A stretch of DNA of 64,000 nt from UBA1141 sp963665155 (GCA_963665155.2 CAXXFI010000002.1:496001-560000), one strand, 5' to 3'. Positions 38,663 through 47,513 are shown, counted from the stretch's first letter. Numbers and translations: made by a program. The notes: a model not told the origin generated them from the sequence alone.

Positions 38663-38693
38663 AAAAGACCTCGGCGATTAAACCGAGGTCTTT
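38663..38693 (-). terminator. Terminator-like hairpin in the leader of the zinc-ribbon gene
   Basis: On the minus strand AAAGACCTCGG pairs with CCGAGGTCTTT around a 7-9 base loop and is followed by TTTTTAATT, a good intrinsic terminator. It lies only about 6 bases before GGAGGAG of the microprotein gene. It either ends an upstream transcript or acts as an attenuator for the microprotein. Confidence 0.65.
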
Positions 38694-38935
38694 GAAGTCA
38701 ATTGATTTTCCTGGTGCTTTACATCGGGCGTTAAGCGATTTTCAATCCCAACTCCCTTCTCTGCAACACTGCCATCCAAGCACAAGCTCTAGCTACTGGT
38801 TCCCGTCAGTCGATGCGGAAGGTGGCATAGGGGTTTTCCTAAATTACAACTACTGGTAAAGGACCATCGATTGTGACATTGCGGTTAGTCCTAGCTCCGT
38901 TCCTGGCATTTGGATACCAGAACGGATTGAAATGT

Positions 38936-38970
38936 GGAAGGGTGCGCCGAAATTATCGGCGCACCCTTCC
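38936..38970. terminator. 15-bp perfect hairpin, possible terminator
   Basis: GGAAGGGTGCGCCGA and TCGGCGCACCCTTCC form a perfect stem with loop AATTA. No T-run follows on either side. It lies 64 bp downstream of the minus-strand frame ending at 39034. Confidence 0.55.
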
Positions 38971-39033
38971 AGTTCAAGTTCCGCATTTGCTTCATTGCCG
39001 GATTTATAACCCGGCGTTTGGTGGCTCACCCGT

Positions 39034-39720
39034 TTACTTCACTATCACGAAATTGTCCGTACTGACGGTAGAACCGATTTGATCCGAACTTATAATAGTA
39101 AATTCGGTAATCCCCACCAAATTTACAGCATGGGTGCCCGTACCGCTAAGCGGCAGTCTCAAATGATTAGGGGTGAATATGGATATCTCTCCGCCAGCAC
39201 CAACAATATCTAGGCTCGCCAAGTCAAATGGAGTTGGGCTGGTGACTATTACACTTGTATTGTTAAACAGGTCCCCGGTCCCATCGACGACTAGAGTGCC
39301 CTTAATGACCTTGAAGCTTAGCCCGTCCTCTTTGTATATGTCACCAAAGACGTGGACATTAGGGTATTGACCAGTGCAGCTATCTGCCAAGAGCTCCGTT
39401 TTAACGCCAGACCTATCGGTTGCTGGCGACAAAGTTGGCTTGCCTATCGACTCCTGGAAAAGAGCGGAATAGCGTGACTGCAAAATGCCTTTGCTCACCA
39501 TCGCGTACTGAAACAATGCTCCGCTTTCCGAGAAGCACTCTTCGAGGAATTCTTCTTCGTTTTCAGGACGGCGGACCAAATCTTCAATAGCGAGATCTCC
39601 CAGAATCTTGAGGTAGTTTTGAAGTTCATTCCGCACACGAAAGACGGGATAATTTGGAATTTTCTCAGAAAGCTTGTCTGGAACTGGCTGCGCAGGACCC
39701 TCCCGAAGCAACATCGCCAA
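39034..39720 (-). CDS. Hypothetical protein, probably 5'-truncated
   Basis: A 228-codon frame with two parts: a helical N-terminal part rich in Glu and Arg (LGDLAIEDLVRRPENEEEFL) and a beta-rich C-terminal part (TLVVDGTGDLFNNTSVIVTS, then GTGTHAVNLVGITEF) that could be a sheet or beta-helix domain. The frame is open upstream to 39801 (SNLFIVEGASTRQLAM) without a start, so the N-terminus may be lost. No family is recognised, and no ribosome site supports the start at 39720. Expression from a shorter start is possible. Confidence 0.4.
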   Translation of the reverse strand: MAMLLREGPAQPVPDKLSEKIPNYPVFRVRNELQNYLKILGDLAIEDLVRRPENEEEFLEECFSESGALFQYAMVSKGILQSRYSALFQESIGKPTLSPATDRSGVKTELLADSCTGQYPNVHVFGDIYKEDGLSFKVIKGTLVVDGTGDLFNNTSVIVTSPTPFDLASLDIVGAGGEISIFTPNHLRLPLSGTGTHAVNLVGITEFTIISSDQIGSTVSTDNFVIVK

Positions 39721-39817
39721 TTGCCGAGTGGAGGCACCTTCAACAATGAATAGATTGCTCGTCGGTAGCTGTCTAACAACCCTGTCGTTGAGGAATTAAT
39801 TATTGGCCTGGAATGAT

Positions 39818-40762
39818 TCATTCTTGGATCATGGCAAAATGGGACATGACTTCGCTGGCGAAGAGCTGCAGGCTTTCACCGAGGATGGGGTCTGGGAACA
39901 GCAAGAAGAAATAGTGGATTCCCCCTTCTACATATCTTGATAGTTGCTGGATGCACTGTTCTGGCGTCCCGGCGATGGCTTGGGACAGGGATTTTTTGTA
40001 GTCGGCCAAGCTAACGTCGGCACTAGCGGCGCCCTGGGCGGCCAAAACATCGAATTTCCGCTGAGATTCCGCGATTACGATTCGGGTATTGTGCGTGACT
40101 TCGATTCCCGATGGGTCACGGCCCAGCTCATCACAGTGCCGCTGGAGAATTTCCATTTTTGACTGGTGCTCTACCAGACTCATTTCAAACCCGATGTTGC
40201 AAATGTCGGCGTGTCCGGCCACGGCTCTGAGCAGGTGGGTCTCTCCGTGGCCACCAATCAACACCGGCGGGTGGGGCTGCTGAACCGGCTTAGGTTCGTT
40301 TACCGATTTTTCTAGGCTGTAGTATCGCCCCTGGAAAGTCGCGCTTGGCTCTGTCCACGATTTCTTAATCAGCTCCACAGCTTCTTCCAGCATCCTTACT
40401 CGCTCGGCGGTGGACGGAAAGGGAAGCCCGGAAGCCCGGTGATCCCCCCTTCCGCCACCAGCGCCGATTCCCAACTCCAACCGACCCCGGCTAATCACAT
40501 CCAAGGTGGCGCTCATCTTGGCCAACAAGGCCGGAGGACGGTAAGTGTTGCCCAGCACCAATGGTGTAAGCCGAATCCGCTCCGTTAGGGCAGCCAGGGC
40601 CGATAGAGCGGTCCAACACTCTAGTGCGGGAGCGTTCAACAGGTCATACAAGGTGGCCGAGTGGTACCCTAAGCGGTCTGCTTGGGTCCACACCCGCTTC
40701 AAGTCGTCAAAGTTGTAACCGTGCTGGTGCATTCGGACGCCGAACTTGACGTGGCGACTCAT
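39818..40762 (-). CDS. LLM-class flavin/F420-dependent oxidoreductase
   Basis: A 314-residue luciferase-fold oxidoreductase, closer to the F420-dependent (MER/FGD-like) branch than the copy at 25356. It starts MSRHVKFGVRMHQHGYNF; family motifs are ADRLGYHSATLYD (about 29-41), ERIRLTPLVLGNTYRPPALLA (about 61-81), SRGRLELGIGAGG (about 90-102) and VLIGGHGETHLLRAVAGHAD (about 164-183). I chose the ATG at 40762 with GGGGAG 8 bases upstream; a TTG lies two codons earlier. The substrate is unknown. It ends beside the hypothetical gene at 39034 and stands alone. Confidence 0.88.
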   Translation of the reverse strand: MSRHVKFGVRMHQHGYNFDDLKRVWTQADRLGYHSATLYDLLNAPALECWTALSALAALTERIRLTPLVLGNTYRPPALLAKMSATLDVISRGRLELGIGAGGGRGDHRASGLPFPSTAERVRMLEEAVELIKKSWTEPSATFQGRYYSLEKSVNEPKPVQQPHPPVLIGGHGETHLLRAVAGHADICNIGFEMSLVEHQSKMEILQRHCDELGRDPSGIEVTHNTRIVIAESQRKFDVLAAQGAASADVSLADYKKSLSQAIAGTPEQCIQQLSRYVEGGIHYFFLLFPDPILGESLQLFASEVMSHFAMIQE

Positions 40763-41078
40763 ATACAACTCTCCCCGGAACGTACCGTGCTAGTATCCTA
40801 ACAGTGTGTATGAGGATGTTGCGGAAGTGTTGACTGAAACTTGGGCCGATTAACGTCGCGCTACCTTCACACAAACATAGGCACCAAAAGTTTTGGTTAA
40901 CTAACGGTAGCCGAAGGGCCCTGTATTTGTTTGCCGCCTGTAAACGGAGGAGTAATAATGTGCCACCGAGGCGTGGGAACTTCCGCAGTTGTGGCGGTTT
41001 AAAATTATACCGCCTATCGGCATGGCGCTATTTAGACTCGGAAACAATTGCCACTCCGGGTGAGAGGTCAGGCAACCC
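40763..41078. other. Intergenic region with a small hairpin and an orphan ribosome site
   Basis: 316 bp. GGAGGAG precedes an ATG at 40958 that opens only 14 codons before TAA at 41000-41002. GGCGGTTT...ACCGCC (about 40994-41013) forms a small hairpin that could serve the minus-strand hydrolase gene as a terminator. Nothing else was recognised. Confidence 0.35.
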
Positions 41079-41948
41079 TTATCTTGAGAAGAAATCCATT
41101 ATCTCCCGGTTGGTGTCTTCTGGCGTCTCCCACTGAAGGAAGTGTCCGTAGTTGCCCATGTCCTTACTCTGGACGTTAGGGAACGCACCTCGCCAGGCAT
41201 CCTCCAGCGGACCAGCGCCTTGGGCCTCAGCCGTCCTGATGCGCCTCGAACCGTAGAGGAATAGCACCTGGTGGGGAAGCTTACGTTCGGCATCAGCCTG
41301 CCAGTGTGGAGGGTCTTCATAAGCGGCAGCGCGGTAGTAGCTGAATCCTCCACGCAGTGCCCCCGGCTGGGAGTACGCCTTGACGTACTCTTCAATCTCC
41401 GCGTTGGGTGGCGGGTATTTGTTGACTGTCCAGTCGCGGAGGATGTGACGTAGGTAGACTTCCTCCCGGCCTTCTATCAATTTCTCGGGCAAATCGAACT
41501 GCTGGTGGAAGTAGGAATGCCATCTTTCCCGGACGACGGCCGGGGACTGAGGCCCCAATTGTTCCATTGGAGGCGTGGAATCCAGTAGCACCAGTCGCCT
41601 CACCGTTTCTTCATGGTCGAGGGTGAACCGGTAGGCCACGCGGACTCCGATGTCATGTGCCACGATGTCCACCTGTTGGAGGCCCAGGTGTCGGACCAAC
41701 TCGTAAATATCCGAAGCGGCGCTCCGTGTATCGTACCCAGATAGCGGCTTGTCCGAGTATCCAAATCCACGCATGTCAGGCACGATAGTCTGGAAGCGGC
41801 GGGATAAGACTGGAATTTGCTTGCGCCAACCGTACCAGAATTCCGGCCAGCCATGGAGCAGTACCACCGGGTTGCCCTGACCTTCGAGGACGTAGTGAAT
41901 GTTGATGCCGTTCACCAAGGCCATTCTGTGATCCCACTGGTCTTCCAT
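41079..41948 (-). CDS. Alpha/beta hydrolase, epoxide hydrolase/haloacid dehalogenase type
   Basis: A 289-residue alpha/beta hydrolase. The oxyanion motif is LLHGWPEFWYGW (about 30-41), followed by PDMRGFGYSDKP (about 57-68). The nucleophile elbow VAHDIGVRVA (about 97-106) has Asp in place of Ser, as in epoxide hydrolases and fluoroacetate or haloalkane dehalogenases. The catalytic His is in MGNYGHFLQWETPE near the end. It starts at ATG 41948 with AGAGGTGA just upstream. The order of the two activities cannot be decided from sequence. It is monocistronic between unrelated genes. Confidence 0.88.
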   Translation of the reverse strand: MEDQWDHRMALVNGINIHYVLEGQGNPVVLLHGWPEFWYGWRKQIPVLSRRFQTIVPDMRGFGYSDKPLSGYDTRSAASDIYELVRHLGLQQVDIVAHDIGVRVAYRFTLDHEETVRRLVLLDSTPPMEQLGPQSPAVVRERWHSYFHQQFDLPEKLIEGREEVYLRHILRDWTVNKYPPPNAEIEEYVKAYSQPGALRGGFSYYRAAAYEDPPHWQADAERKLPHQVLFLYGSRRIRTAEAQGAGPLEDAWRGAFPNVQSKDMGNYGHFLQWETPEDTNREIMDFFSR

Positions 41949-41966
41949 TCGCTCACCTCTTTAGAT

Positions 41967-41999
41967 TATGGCCCCACTATGGCCCCACTATGGCCCCAC
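41967..41999 (+). repeat. Three tandem 11-bp units
   Basis: TATGGCCCCAC is repeated three times at 41967, 41978 and 41989, directly upstream of the minus-strand hydrolase gene, and could overlap its promoter. The rest of 42000-42334 contains no recognised gene. Confidence 0.8.
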
Positions 42000-42334
42000 A
42001 GGATGACGATGGCTGATTATCATGTTATCCCTAAGGGACGACATCTTGCTAGACGTTGTGGTAGGCCTGGATGTGCTGGGGTTCTAGGTCGCATGAGCTG
42101 TGGTAGCCTAGGGCGCCGCTTATGATACTCTTAGTCCGCCGCCTGTAACCGTCCACAGTAGTCGGCCCGACCCAGGCGGAGACATGGTCTTTGAGCCGGG
42201 TCTCAAGTAATATCAAAGGGTATCCTCGCTGGGGTTCATGTAAAACACACTATTTACTTTATTTAGTATCTCGGCCAGCCGTCTTTCGGCATCTTTTTAA
42301 GGCCCATTGAGCGTGATCCACCGCTCTTCTGCGT

Positions 42335-44167
42335 TTATGTTGAGATGGTGACACCCGGCAGTTGGCACTTCTCCCACAGCCATTGGCGGTCATCGTGGGT
42401 CAACATCGGGCTGATCGTATCCCAAACCTCCTGGTGATATCCGCCGAGCCAGGCTTTCTCCGCTTCAGACATCTCGCCCCAGTCGATCAGTGACGTGTCG
42501 AAGGGAATCAAGGTCAAGGTATCCAAGCGCAGCCAGCGTTTGCCGTCCGGATGATCCGGCATTTCATCGTCAGTCACTACCACATATAGATTTTCCAGAC
42601 GCACTCCGCCCCAACCCGCTTCGTAATACCCCGGTTCGTTCGAGACGATCATCCCGACTTTCATGGGCTCGTCCCCACCTCTGGGCGCGATGCGCTGGGG
42701 CCCTTCATGCACGTTGAGGAACGCGCCGACGCCATGACCGGTGCCGTGCCCGTAATCCATCCCCGAGTTCCATAGATGGGTTCGGGCCAGAGCATCCAGA
42801 GCAATGCCGCCTGTGCCTTCAGGGAACTTCTGCATGGCCAAGTTTATATGGCCTCGCAAGACCTTGGTGTAAACCTGCTTTTGCCGCTCGGTGGGGGTGC
42901 CAACGATCACGGTGCGGGTATCGTCAGTAGTACCGCCAAGCATCTGAACGCCCGAGTCCACCAGGAACATCTCCCCCTCTCTTAGCGGAACGTCAGGGTC
43001 CGCGTCGCTGTAGTGGACTATTGCACCGTTGGAGCCCGCCGCTGCAATGGTGGTGAAGCTGAGATCAGAGAACCCATCCTCGCTGGCGTATTCCTTATGC
43101 AGCAACTCGCTGTAGTCAAGCTCACTTACCGTTTGGCCGGCACCGATCTTGTCTTCTAGGCTCTTGAAACTGCGAATTTTGGCGGCGGCGGCGTGACGGT
43201 GAGCCTTCCGGCTGGCGGCGATCTCAGCGTCGTTCTTGATTGCCTTGAGCATTACCACCGGATTGGTTTTTTCATCTACTTTCTGCTCCTCGTTTACAAG
43301 AAGACGGGTAGCCATAGTTGTCCCGTTGGGATCCAGCCATACGGTACCCGCCGTCTCGGCCCCGGCTAGTTTCATAGATTCGACGTAGGCCTCGTAGGGT
43401 TGGAACTCCACCAAAGACTCCAGGGCGTCCCGTAACACGGCGGGCGGAACCGTCCGGGCGAAGCACCTCGCTCTTTCCATGTCGATGACCAAGTAGGACT
43501 CGAACACCGGGTTGAACGATATATCGTTGCCTCGCAGGTTGGTGACCCAAGCGATCTCATCCAATTTGGTCAACACCAACTGGTGGGCACCCGCCTCAAC
43601 CATCTCCTTACGTACGCTTGAGAGCTTATCAGCCACGCTCATGCCTGAGACGCTCTCCGGCAAGGCGTAGATAGCATTGGATGGCGGCGCAGGCTGATCT
43701 TCCCAGACGGCATCCACCAGATTGGCATCTATGGGCACCATCTCAGAATCGGTCGAATGCAGTGCTGACGAGTAGGCCGCATGGGCGTGCATCGACACCA
43801 CGAACGGGTCGAAGCCGACACGGATGCTTCCTCGATCTCTCTCCATTTCAGTCAACCATTGGCTCAGAGTATGCTCCCCACTCAAGCCGAGTTTGTGGAT
43901 ACGAAACTTGTTCAGATCCACCTCTTCATCGGCCTGCAGGTAGTAACGGGAATCCACGAATAGATGGTTGCCATCTGGACAGATAATCGCGTCTCCGGCA
44001 GATCCCTTGAACCCGGTTATGGCCGTGCGCCGGCGGCTGTATTCCGGGACATATTCATTCAGATGAGCATCGGAAGAGAGCACCAGATAAGCGTCTACCC
44101 GGGCCTCCTTCATATGCTGATACAGCGAGTCTAGCCTGCCAGCTAGCTGTTTCTTGTGATCAAACAT
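42335..44167 (-). CDS. Xaa-Pro aminopeptidase (peptidase family M24)
   Basis: A 610-residue three-domain X-Pro aminopeptidase of the eukaryote-like APP1/XPNPEP1 type: two creatinase-like N-terminal domains (about 1-310, with DAHLNEYVPEYSRRR and DEIAWVTNLRGNDI) and a C-terminal pita-bread domain. The metal ligands are visible: Asp in FLVDSGVQ, Asp in GTTDDTRT, His in YGHGTGHGVGAF, Glu in VSNEPGYYE and Glu in VRLENLY. It removes N-terminal residues before Pro, in the cytoplasm (no signal peptide). The frame is intact and of normal length. It starts at ATG 44167; no operon partner is evident. Confidence 0.92.
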   Translation of the reverse strand: MFDHKKQLAGRLDSLYQHMKEARVDAYLVLSSDAHLNEYVPEYSRRRTAITGFKGSAGDAIICPDGNHLFVDSRYYLQADEEVDLNKFRIHKLGLSGEHTLSQWLTEMERDRGSIRVGFDPFVVSMHAHAAYSSALHSTDSEMVPIDANLVDAVWEDQPAPPSNAIYALPESVSGMSVADKLSSVRKEMVEAGAHQLVLTKLDEIAWVTNLRGNDISFNPVFESYLVIDMERARCFARTVPPAVLRDALESLVEFQPYEAYVESMKLAGAETAGTVWLDPNGTTMATRLLVNEEQKVDEKTNPVVMLKAIKNDAEIAASRKAHRHAAAAKIRSFKSLEDKIGAGQTVSELDYSELLHKEYASEDGFSDLSFTTIAAAGSNGAIVHYSDADPDVPLREGEMFLVDSGVQMLGGTTDDTRTVIVGTPTERQKQVYTKVLRGHINLAMQKFPEGTGGIALDALARTHLWNSGMDYGHGTGHGVGAFLNVHEGPQRIAPRGGDEPMKVGMIVSNEPGYYEAGWGGVRLENLYVVVTDDEMPDHPDGKRWLRLDTLTLIPFDTSLIDWGEMSEAEKAWLGGYHQEVWDTISPMLTHDDRQWLWEKCQLPGVTIST

Positions 44168-44253
44168 GGTAATAATCGCTCCTGATGAGATTCGGCCTAG
44201 ACTTTCTAGATTCTACATCACCGGCGGTAGTCCGTCTCATATCTAAAAAGGCC

Positions 44254-44301
44254 TTTCTCGGTCTATTCGCCCCCATGTTTCTCGGTCTATTCGCCCCCAT
44301 G
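44254..44301 (+). repeat. 24-bp tandem duplication upstream of the aminopeptidase
   Basis: Two exact units (44254-44277 and 44278-44301) begin TTTCTCGGTCTATTCGCCCC. They lie about 90 bp upstream of the aminopeptidase start and may fall in its promoter region. Confidence 0.85.
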
Positions 44302-44647
44302 ATAGATGCTACAACCTGACGCGATACGGGCAGGGTATTCAAGATTCGATGCGGATTCAGAATACCGACTTGGAGATCCGGCAGACGAGCATAGATTTGG
44401 GCGTAACCTACCCCGAGTTAGTAGCAGAGTGTGGCGAGCTAAGAGCAAAGGTATTTGGTTGGTCAACGCACGCAGATAGTGCTGCCACTATTCGCGGATA
44501 GTGTGGGTGATCGATTACGAAGGCATTTTACCAATCCTGGAAGCCGTAAACTTAGTCAGCAAGACGCTAGCTTGATACCGCAACGGACCGATGTTAGTAT
44601 GCCTTCGACCCAGATTACATCTTTTACTGGAAAGGAAGAGAGGCAGC
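44302..44647. other. Intergenic region, no gene seen
   Basis: 346 bp between the divergent aminopeptidase and EthD-like genes. It should hold the promoter of the latter; no clear -35/-10 pair was picked out. Confidence 0.35.
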
Positions 44648-45322
44648 ATGGAAGGACGTTATCCCAACGGTTTACTGCTAGCATTAACCAACTGCAACGA
44701 CTCCTCGAAAGAGGATGAGTTCAATACCTGGTATAACGACATCCACATCCCCGATGTAGCGGCCACTGGAGTGTTTCAGGAGGCCATCCGTTTCGTGAGC
44801 ACCAGCCCAAAGCGAGGAGAAGCCAAGCACATTGCGACCTATGAGACGACTTGGGAGGATGTGTCTAAGGCATTAGCGGCTTTAAAAGAAGGCATGGCGA
44901 AAACTCAGACACCGGATAGGCTCTCCCCACTTCTGGAAGTTGTTCGCCCGAGTGTCGCTTACAAGAAGCTGGATGAAGAGTTTTGTACAACCAGCAAACC
45001 CACGCGCGGCATCCTGATGGTGATGCTAAATTGCGAGGACCCGGCAAAGGAACAAGAGTTCAACAAGTGGTACGCAGATGTACACATTCCCGACATTCTG
45101 AGCACAGGGGCGTTTCATACCGCCTACCGTTACGAAAGCCTTGACCCCGATACTAGCAATGGAAAGTACCTCGCTATATATGAGACCGACTACAGCGACC
45201 CAAGCAAAGCTGGAGATGAACTGATTAAACAGCGACCTGATTGGGAGCAGCGAGGACGCTTGTTGAGCGGTACAGAGTTAGTGCTCCGTGCAACTGCTCG
45301 TCGAATTTGGCCTATGGACTAG
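44648..45322 (+). CDS. Tandem EthD-like (dimeric alpha/beta barrel) protein
   Basis: A 224-residue protein made of two similar ferredoxin-like halves. Each half begins with the same motif: DEFNTWYNDIHIPDVAATG (about 20-38) and QEFNKWYADVHIPDILSTG (about 136-154), followed by a strand and ATYETTWED or AIYETDYSD. This is the EthD/dimeric alpha-beta barrel pattern, so the gene looks like an internal duplication that makes a barrel within one chain. I chose the ATG at 44648 with AAGAGAGG upstream; an upstream frame to 44591 is not supported. A catabolic role is possible, but no substrate can be named. A hairpin terminator follows. Confidence 0.7.
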   Translation: MEGRYPNGLLLALTNCNDSSKEDEFNTWYNDIHIPDVAATGVFQEAIRFVSTSPKRGEAKHIATYETTWEDVSKALAALKEGMAKTQTPDRLSPLLEVVRPSVAYKKLDEEFCTTSKPTRGILMVMLNCEDPAKEQEFNKWYADVHIPDILSTGAFHTAYRYESLDPDTSNGKYLAIYETDYSDPSKAGDELIKQRPDWEQRGRLLSGTELVLRATARRIWPMD

Positions 45323-45432
45323 CGCGGTTTGGTCGCGCTGATAGCCAAGACAACCGGGAGCGCCCCATCAGGCCCTGGGTTACCGCACGCCTGGAGAGGT
45401 GGTCGAAGAAGAACAGCAAGGGATAAGCAAAG

Positions 45433-45466
45433 AGGAAGAGGACCGCGTAACAACGGTCCTCTTCCT
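45433..45466 (+). terminator. Hairpin terminator after the EthD-like gene
   Basis: AGGAAGAGGACCG pairs perfectly with CGGTCCTCTTCCT (13 bp) with an 8-base loop, 110 bp after the stop. No long T-run follows. Confidence 0.55.
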
Positions 45467-45672
45467 ACGTGGTGCGAGAATCTGGGGTTAGCTAGCCATC
45501 TTCCATGCCTAATCGAGATTCAACGCCACCATAAACCCAATCTTAAGCTGTCTAAATCGGCACGCCTAGTTCCATGGCAAACTGTCGTACCGATAGCTCC
45601 TGCTCGCCCAAGCAAGCTTTCAAGTCGATCATCGGGTCACCTTGGCCCAGCCCGTCGGTCTAGTGTATCCTG

Positions 45673-45861
45673 TCAGACCTGATTTAAAACGTTCACACGG
45701 TCATCCCATCCTTTCAAGCGCTCCCCTGCCGGGATGGAAGACCACCAGTCGCAGTATTCGCAGGTTACGTGATAACCGCCGCGAGGGTTGAGTAGAACCT
45801 TAAGGGTGTGGGCTTTATTACAGCGTTCGGTTCGTGTTGTGGTCGCGGCGGGTGTGCTCAT
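45673..45861 (-). CDS. Small Cys-containing protein, possible zinc ribbon
   Basis: A 62-residue protein beginning MSTPAATTTRTERCNKAHTL with a central VTCEYCDWWSSIP. One Cys/His near the N-terminus and the CxxC in the middle suggest one metal site. GGAGG lies 7 bases before the ATG at 45861. It stands alone; 45323-45672 (apart from the hairpin) and 45862-46285 contain no recognised gene. Function unknown. Confidence 0.55.
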   Translation of the reverse strand: MSTPAATTTRTERCNKAHTLKVLLNPRGGYHVTCEYCDWWSSIPAGERLKGWDDRVNVLNQV

Positions 45862-46285
45862 AGTCCACCTCCGTTCAGTTAACTCCCGTCTTCATGGTAT
45901 TCGATGTAACTGCATCAACCGAAGGTCCAACCGGCCCTATTTTGACAGGAAATTGGTGCTAAGTAGCTCACAGAGTACGCCAAGAAAGCCCCGCAAGTAT
46001 CCAGGCTCTTAGCGTGGACCGGGAAAGGTGACGACACGGTTCATGACACTCAGTTGCCACCTTTCAAGGAGTCGCCTAGTTTAGGTTATTCGGGTATATT
46101 GGGAACGTCGTGTAGGTACTGAGGGCCCGATTGCTAAAAGTTGGGAACTAAGATTACAAGACACTATGAAACAATAGTGTGCGTCCGCCCTGTTACCTCC
46201 AGTCACTTCTGGTGGTATTTATCACCGAGTACAATTCCCACATTCCGACAGTCTGCATTTACTAATCATATCTCCGGGGTCCGAC
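45862..46285. other. Intergenic region, no gene seen
   Basis: 424 bp upstream of the CocE-like fragment. No gene or structured element was recognised. Confidence 0.35.
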
Positions 46286-46618
46286 ATGACTGAATTCGGC
46301 TCCATCAAGATCGAAATCGATGTGGCGCTTACCATGCGGGACGGCGTCAAGCTCTACGCCAACATCTACCGTCCCGACGTTCCTGGACCGTTTCCGGTGA
46401 TTTTGCAGCGCACACCCTACGACAAAGCCGCCCCCAACACCAAGCTGATGCTAGACCCCATAAAGGCTGCAAAACGGGGCTATGCCATGGTGATCCAAGA
46501 TACCAGAGGCCGCTATACCTCTGGTGGCGAGTTCTACTGTTTCCGGGACGACATGAATGATGGCTACGACACGGTGGAGTGGGCTGCTTCTCAGCCTTGG
46601 TCCACGGGCAAGGTAGGC
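46286..46618 (+). pseudogene. N-terminal fragment of a CocE/NonD-type (S15 peptidase-like) hydrolase
   Basis: From ATG 46286 the frame reads MRDGVKLYANIYRPDVPGPF, RTPYDK, GYAMVIQDTRGRYTSGGEF and DGYDTVEWAASQPWSTGKVG, the standard start of CocE/NonD acylases. It stops matching exactly before the nucleophile motif (GxSYxG), where a reversed amidase fragment begins. The remaining codons to 46678 are read through that fragment. Confidence 0.75.
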
Positions 46619-46687
46619 CGCTCTAAAAAGGTTTTCTTCGGCAAAGGGCTTAGCTCCGACTTGCAGTCCTATCGGTAGATTATCCAT
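46610..46687 (-). pseudogene. C-terminal fragment of an amidase
   Basis: The minus strand reads NLPIGLQVGAKPFAEENLFR, the conserved C-terminal segment of amidase-signature enzymes (compare GLPIGLQIG in the amidase at 438-1844). Only about 25 codons remain, joined to the CocE-like fragment. Confidence 0.5.
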
Positions 46688-46690
46688 TGT

Positions 46691-46720
46691 AAACCCGCCG
46701 GGTATGGAAATAGCGGGTTT
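46691..46720 (+). terminator. Hairpin terminator
   Basis: AAACCCGC pairs with GCGGGTTT, followed by TTT, around a 14-base loop. It lies beside the CocE/amidase fragment junction. Confidence 0.5.
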
Positions 46721-46722
46721 TT

Positions 46723-47145
46723 TGAAGGGAGTATCCCAAAAGGTTGGCGCGGCCCGCTAACATCCCAGCTGGCAACCTCAAAGATCTAAGGATACTCTCG
46801 TCTCGGCAGACAACTCAGCGCCAGCCGAGGCCAGTGGTCATACCCGGTCGACGATTGCTCGGTGAGCGGCATCAGCATACCCCCGGCCGACCCCGACGAC
46901 CCATCAGCCACATTGACGGTGCAGAACCATCCCAACGAGAAGGTGCGACCCATCAGCCGCAGTGATTGTGGAGGACGTCGATGCCGAGGCCCACACTATC
47001 CAATGATAGTGTAATCCATGGTGCCCAGCTCCACTGAGCCCATACCACAACGCGGTTGACGGATGATTAAAAACACCCTAAGGACGAACGAAAAAGAGGA
47101 CGCTCCCTTCGTGGTGAGCCTGTCGGGCCCTGTTCCCGCGCCTGG
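46723..47145. other. Stretch with no recognised gene
   Basis: 423 bp. Near 47107-47128 it carries TTCGTGGTGAGCCTGTCGGG, half of the palindrome seen at 56854-56917. No coding sequence was recognised. Confidence 0.35.
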
Positions 47146-47222
47146 TTAATCGGGGATGACGGGGATGGCCTCAATCTCGATCTTCAGATCGGGAGTTCCC
47201 AAAGCTGCAATTTGCAGCCTAA
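47146..47222 (-). pseudogene. C-terminal remnant of a RidA-like protein
   Basis: The minus strand reads VPTPVFRLQIAALGTPDLKI and ends EIEAIPVIPD with TAA at 47146-47148, like the RidA C-terminus (L-IEVEAIAVIP). The rest of the gene is missing. Confidence 0.5.
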
Positions 47223-47319
47223 ATACTGGAGTGGGGACTGTAACAGTGAAGACCGCATAAGAAATCGACGATCAATCGATGACCGCATTGCCTGGTCGAA
47301 GATGGGTTTCCCGACAGGT

Positions 47320-47513
47320 AAAGCCCTGCATTAACCACCAGCGTCGGACCTATCCCCACTAGTTCGATAATTCCCCCTGCTGCCGCCGGTCCTAAGATTT
47401 GCCCTGACTGATTGACCATGCCATGTAACGCGACGGCGTTCATCATGTCGTCCGCTCCACCAGATCAGCTGCTATGGCCATGCGAGCGGGCCCGTTCAGC
47501 GCTTGAAGCGTTC
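47320..47513 (-). pseudogene. MFS transporter, C-terminal piece
   Basis: Continuation of the MFS gene whose start lies at 49899, on the far side of an IS and a MITE. It reads ALNGPARMAIAADLVER, then after a one-base loss (near 47449) MMNAVALHGMVNQSGQILGP and GPTLVVNAGLYL, typical of drug/enterobactin-type MFS helices. It then degenerates. Confidence 0.7.

Noticed and set aside
40958..41002. A 14-codon frame with a strong GGAGGAG site
   Set aside because: Too short to judge, with no downstream plus-strand gene to regulate; it may be a chance ribosome-site match.
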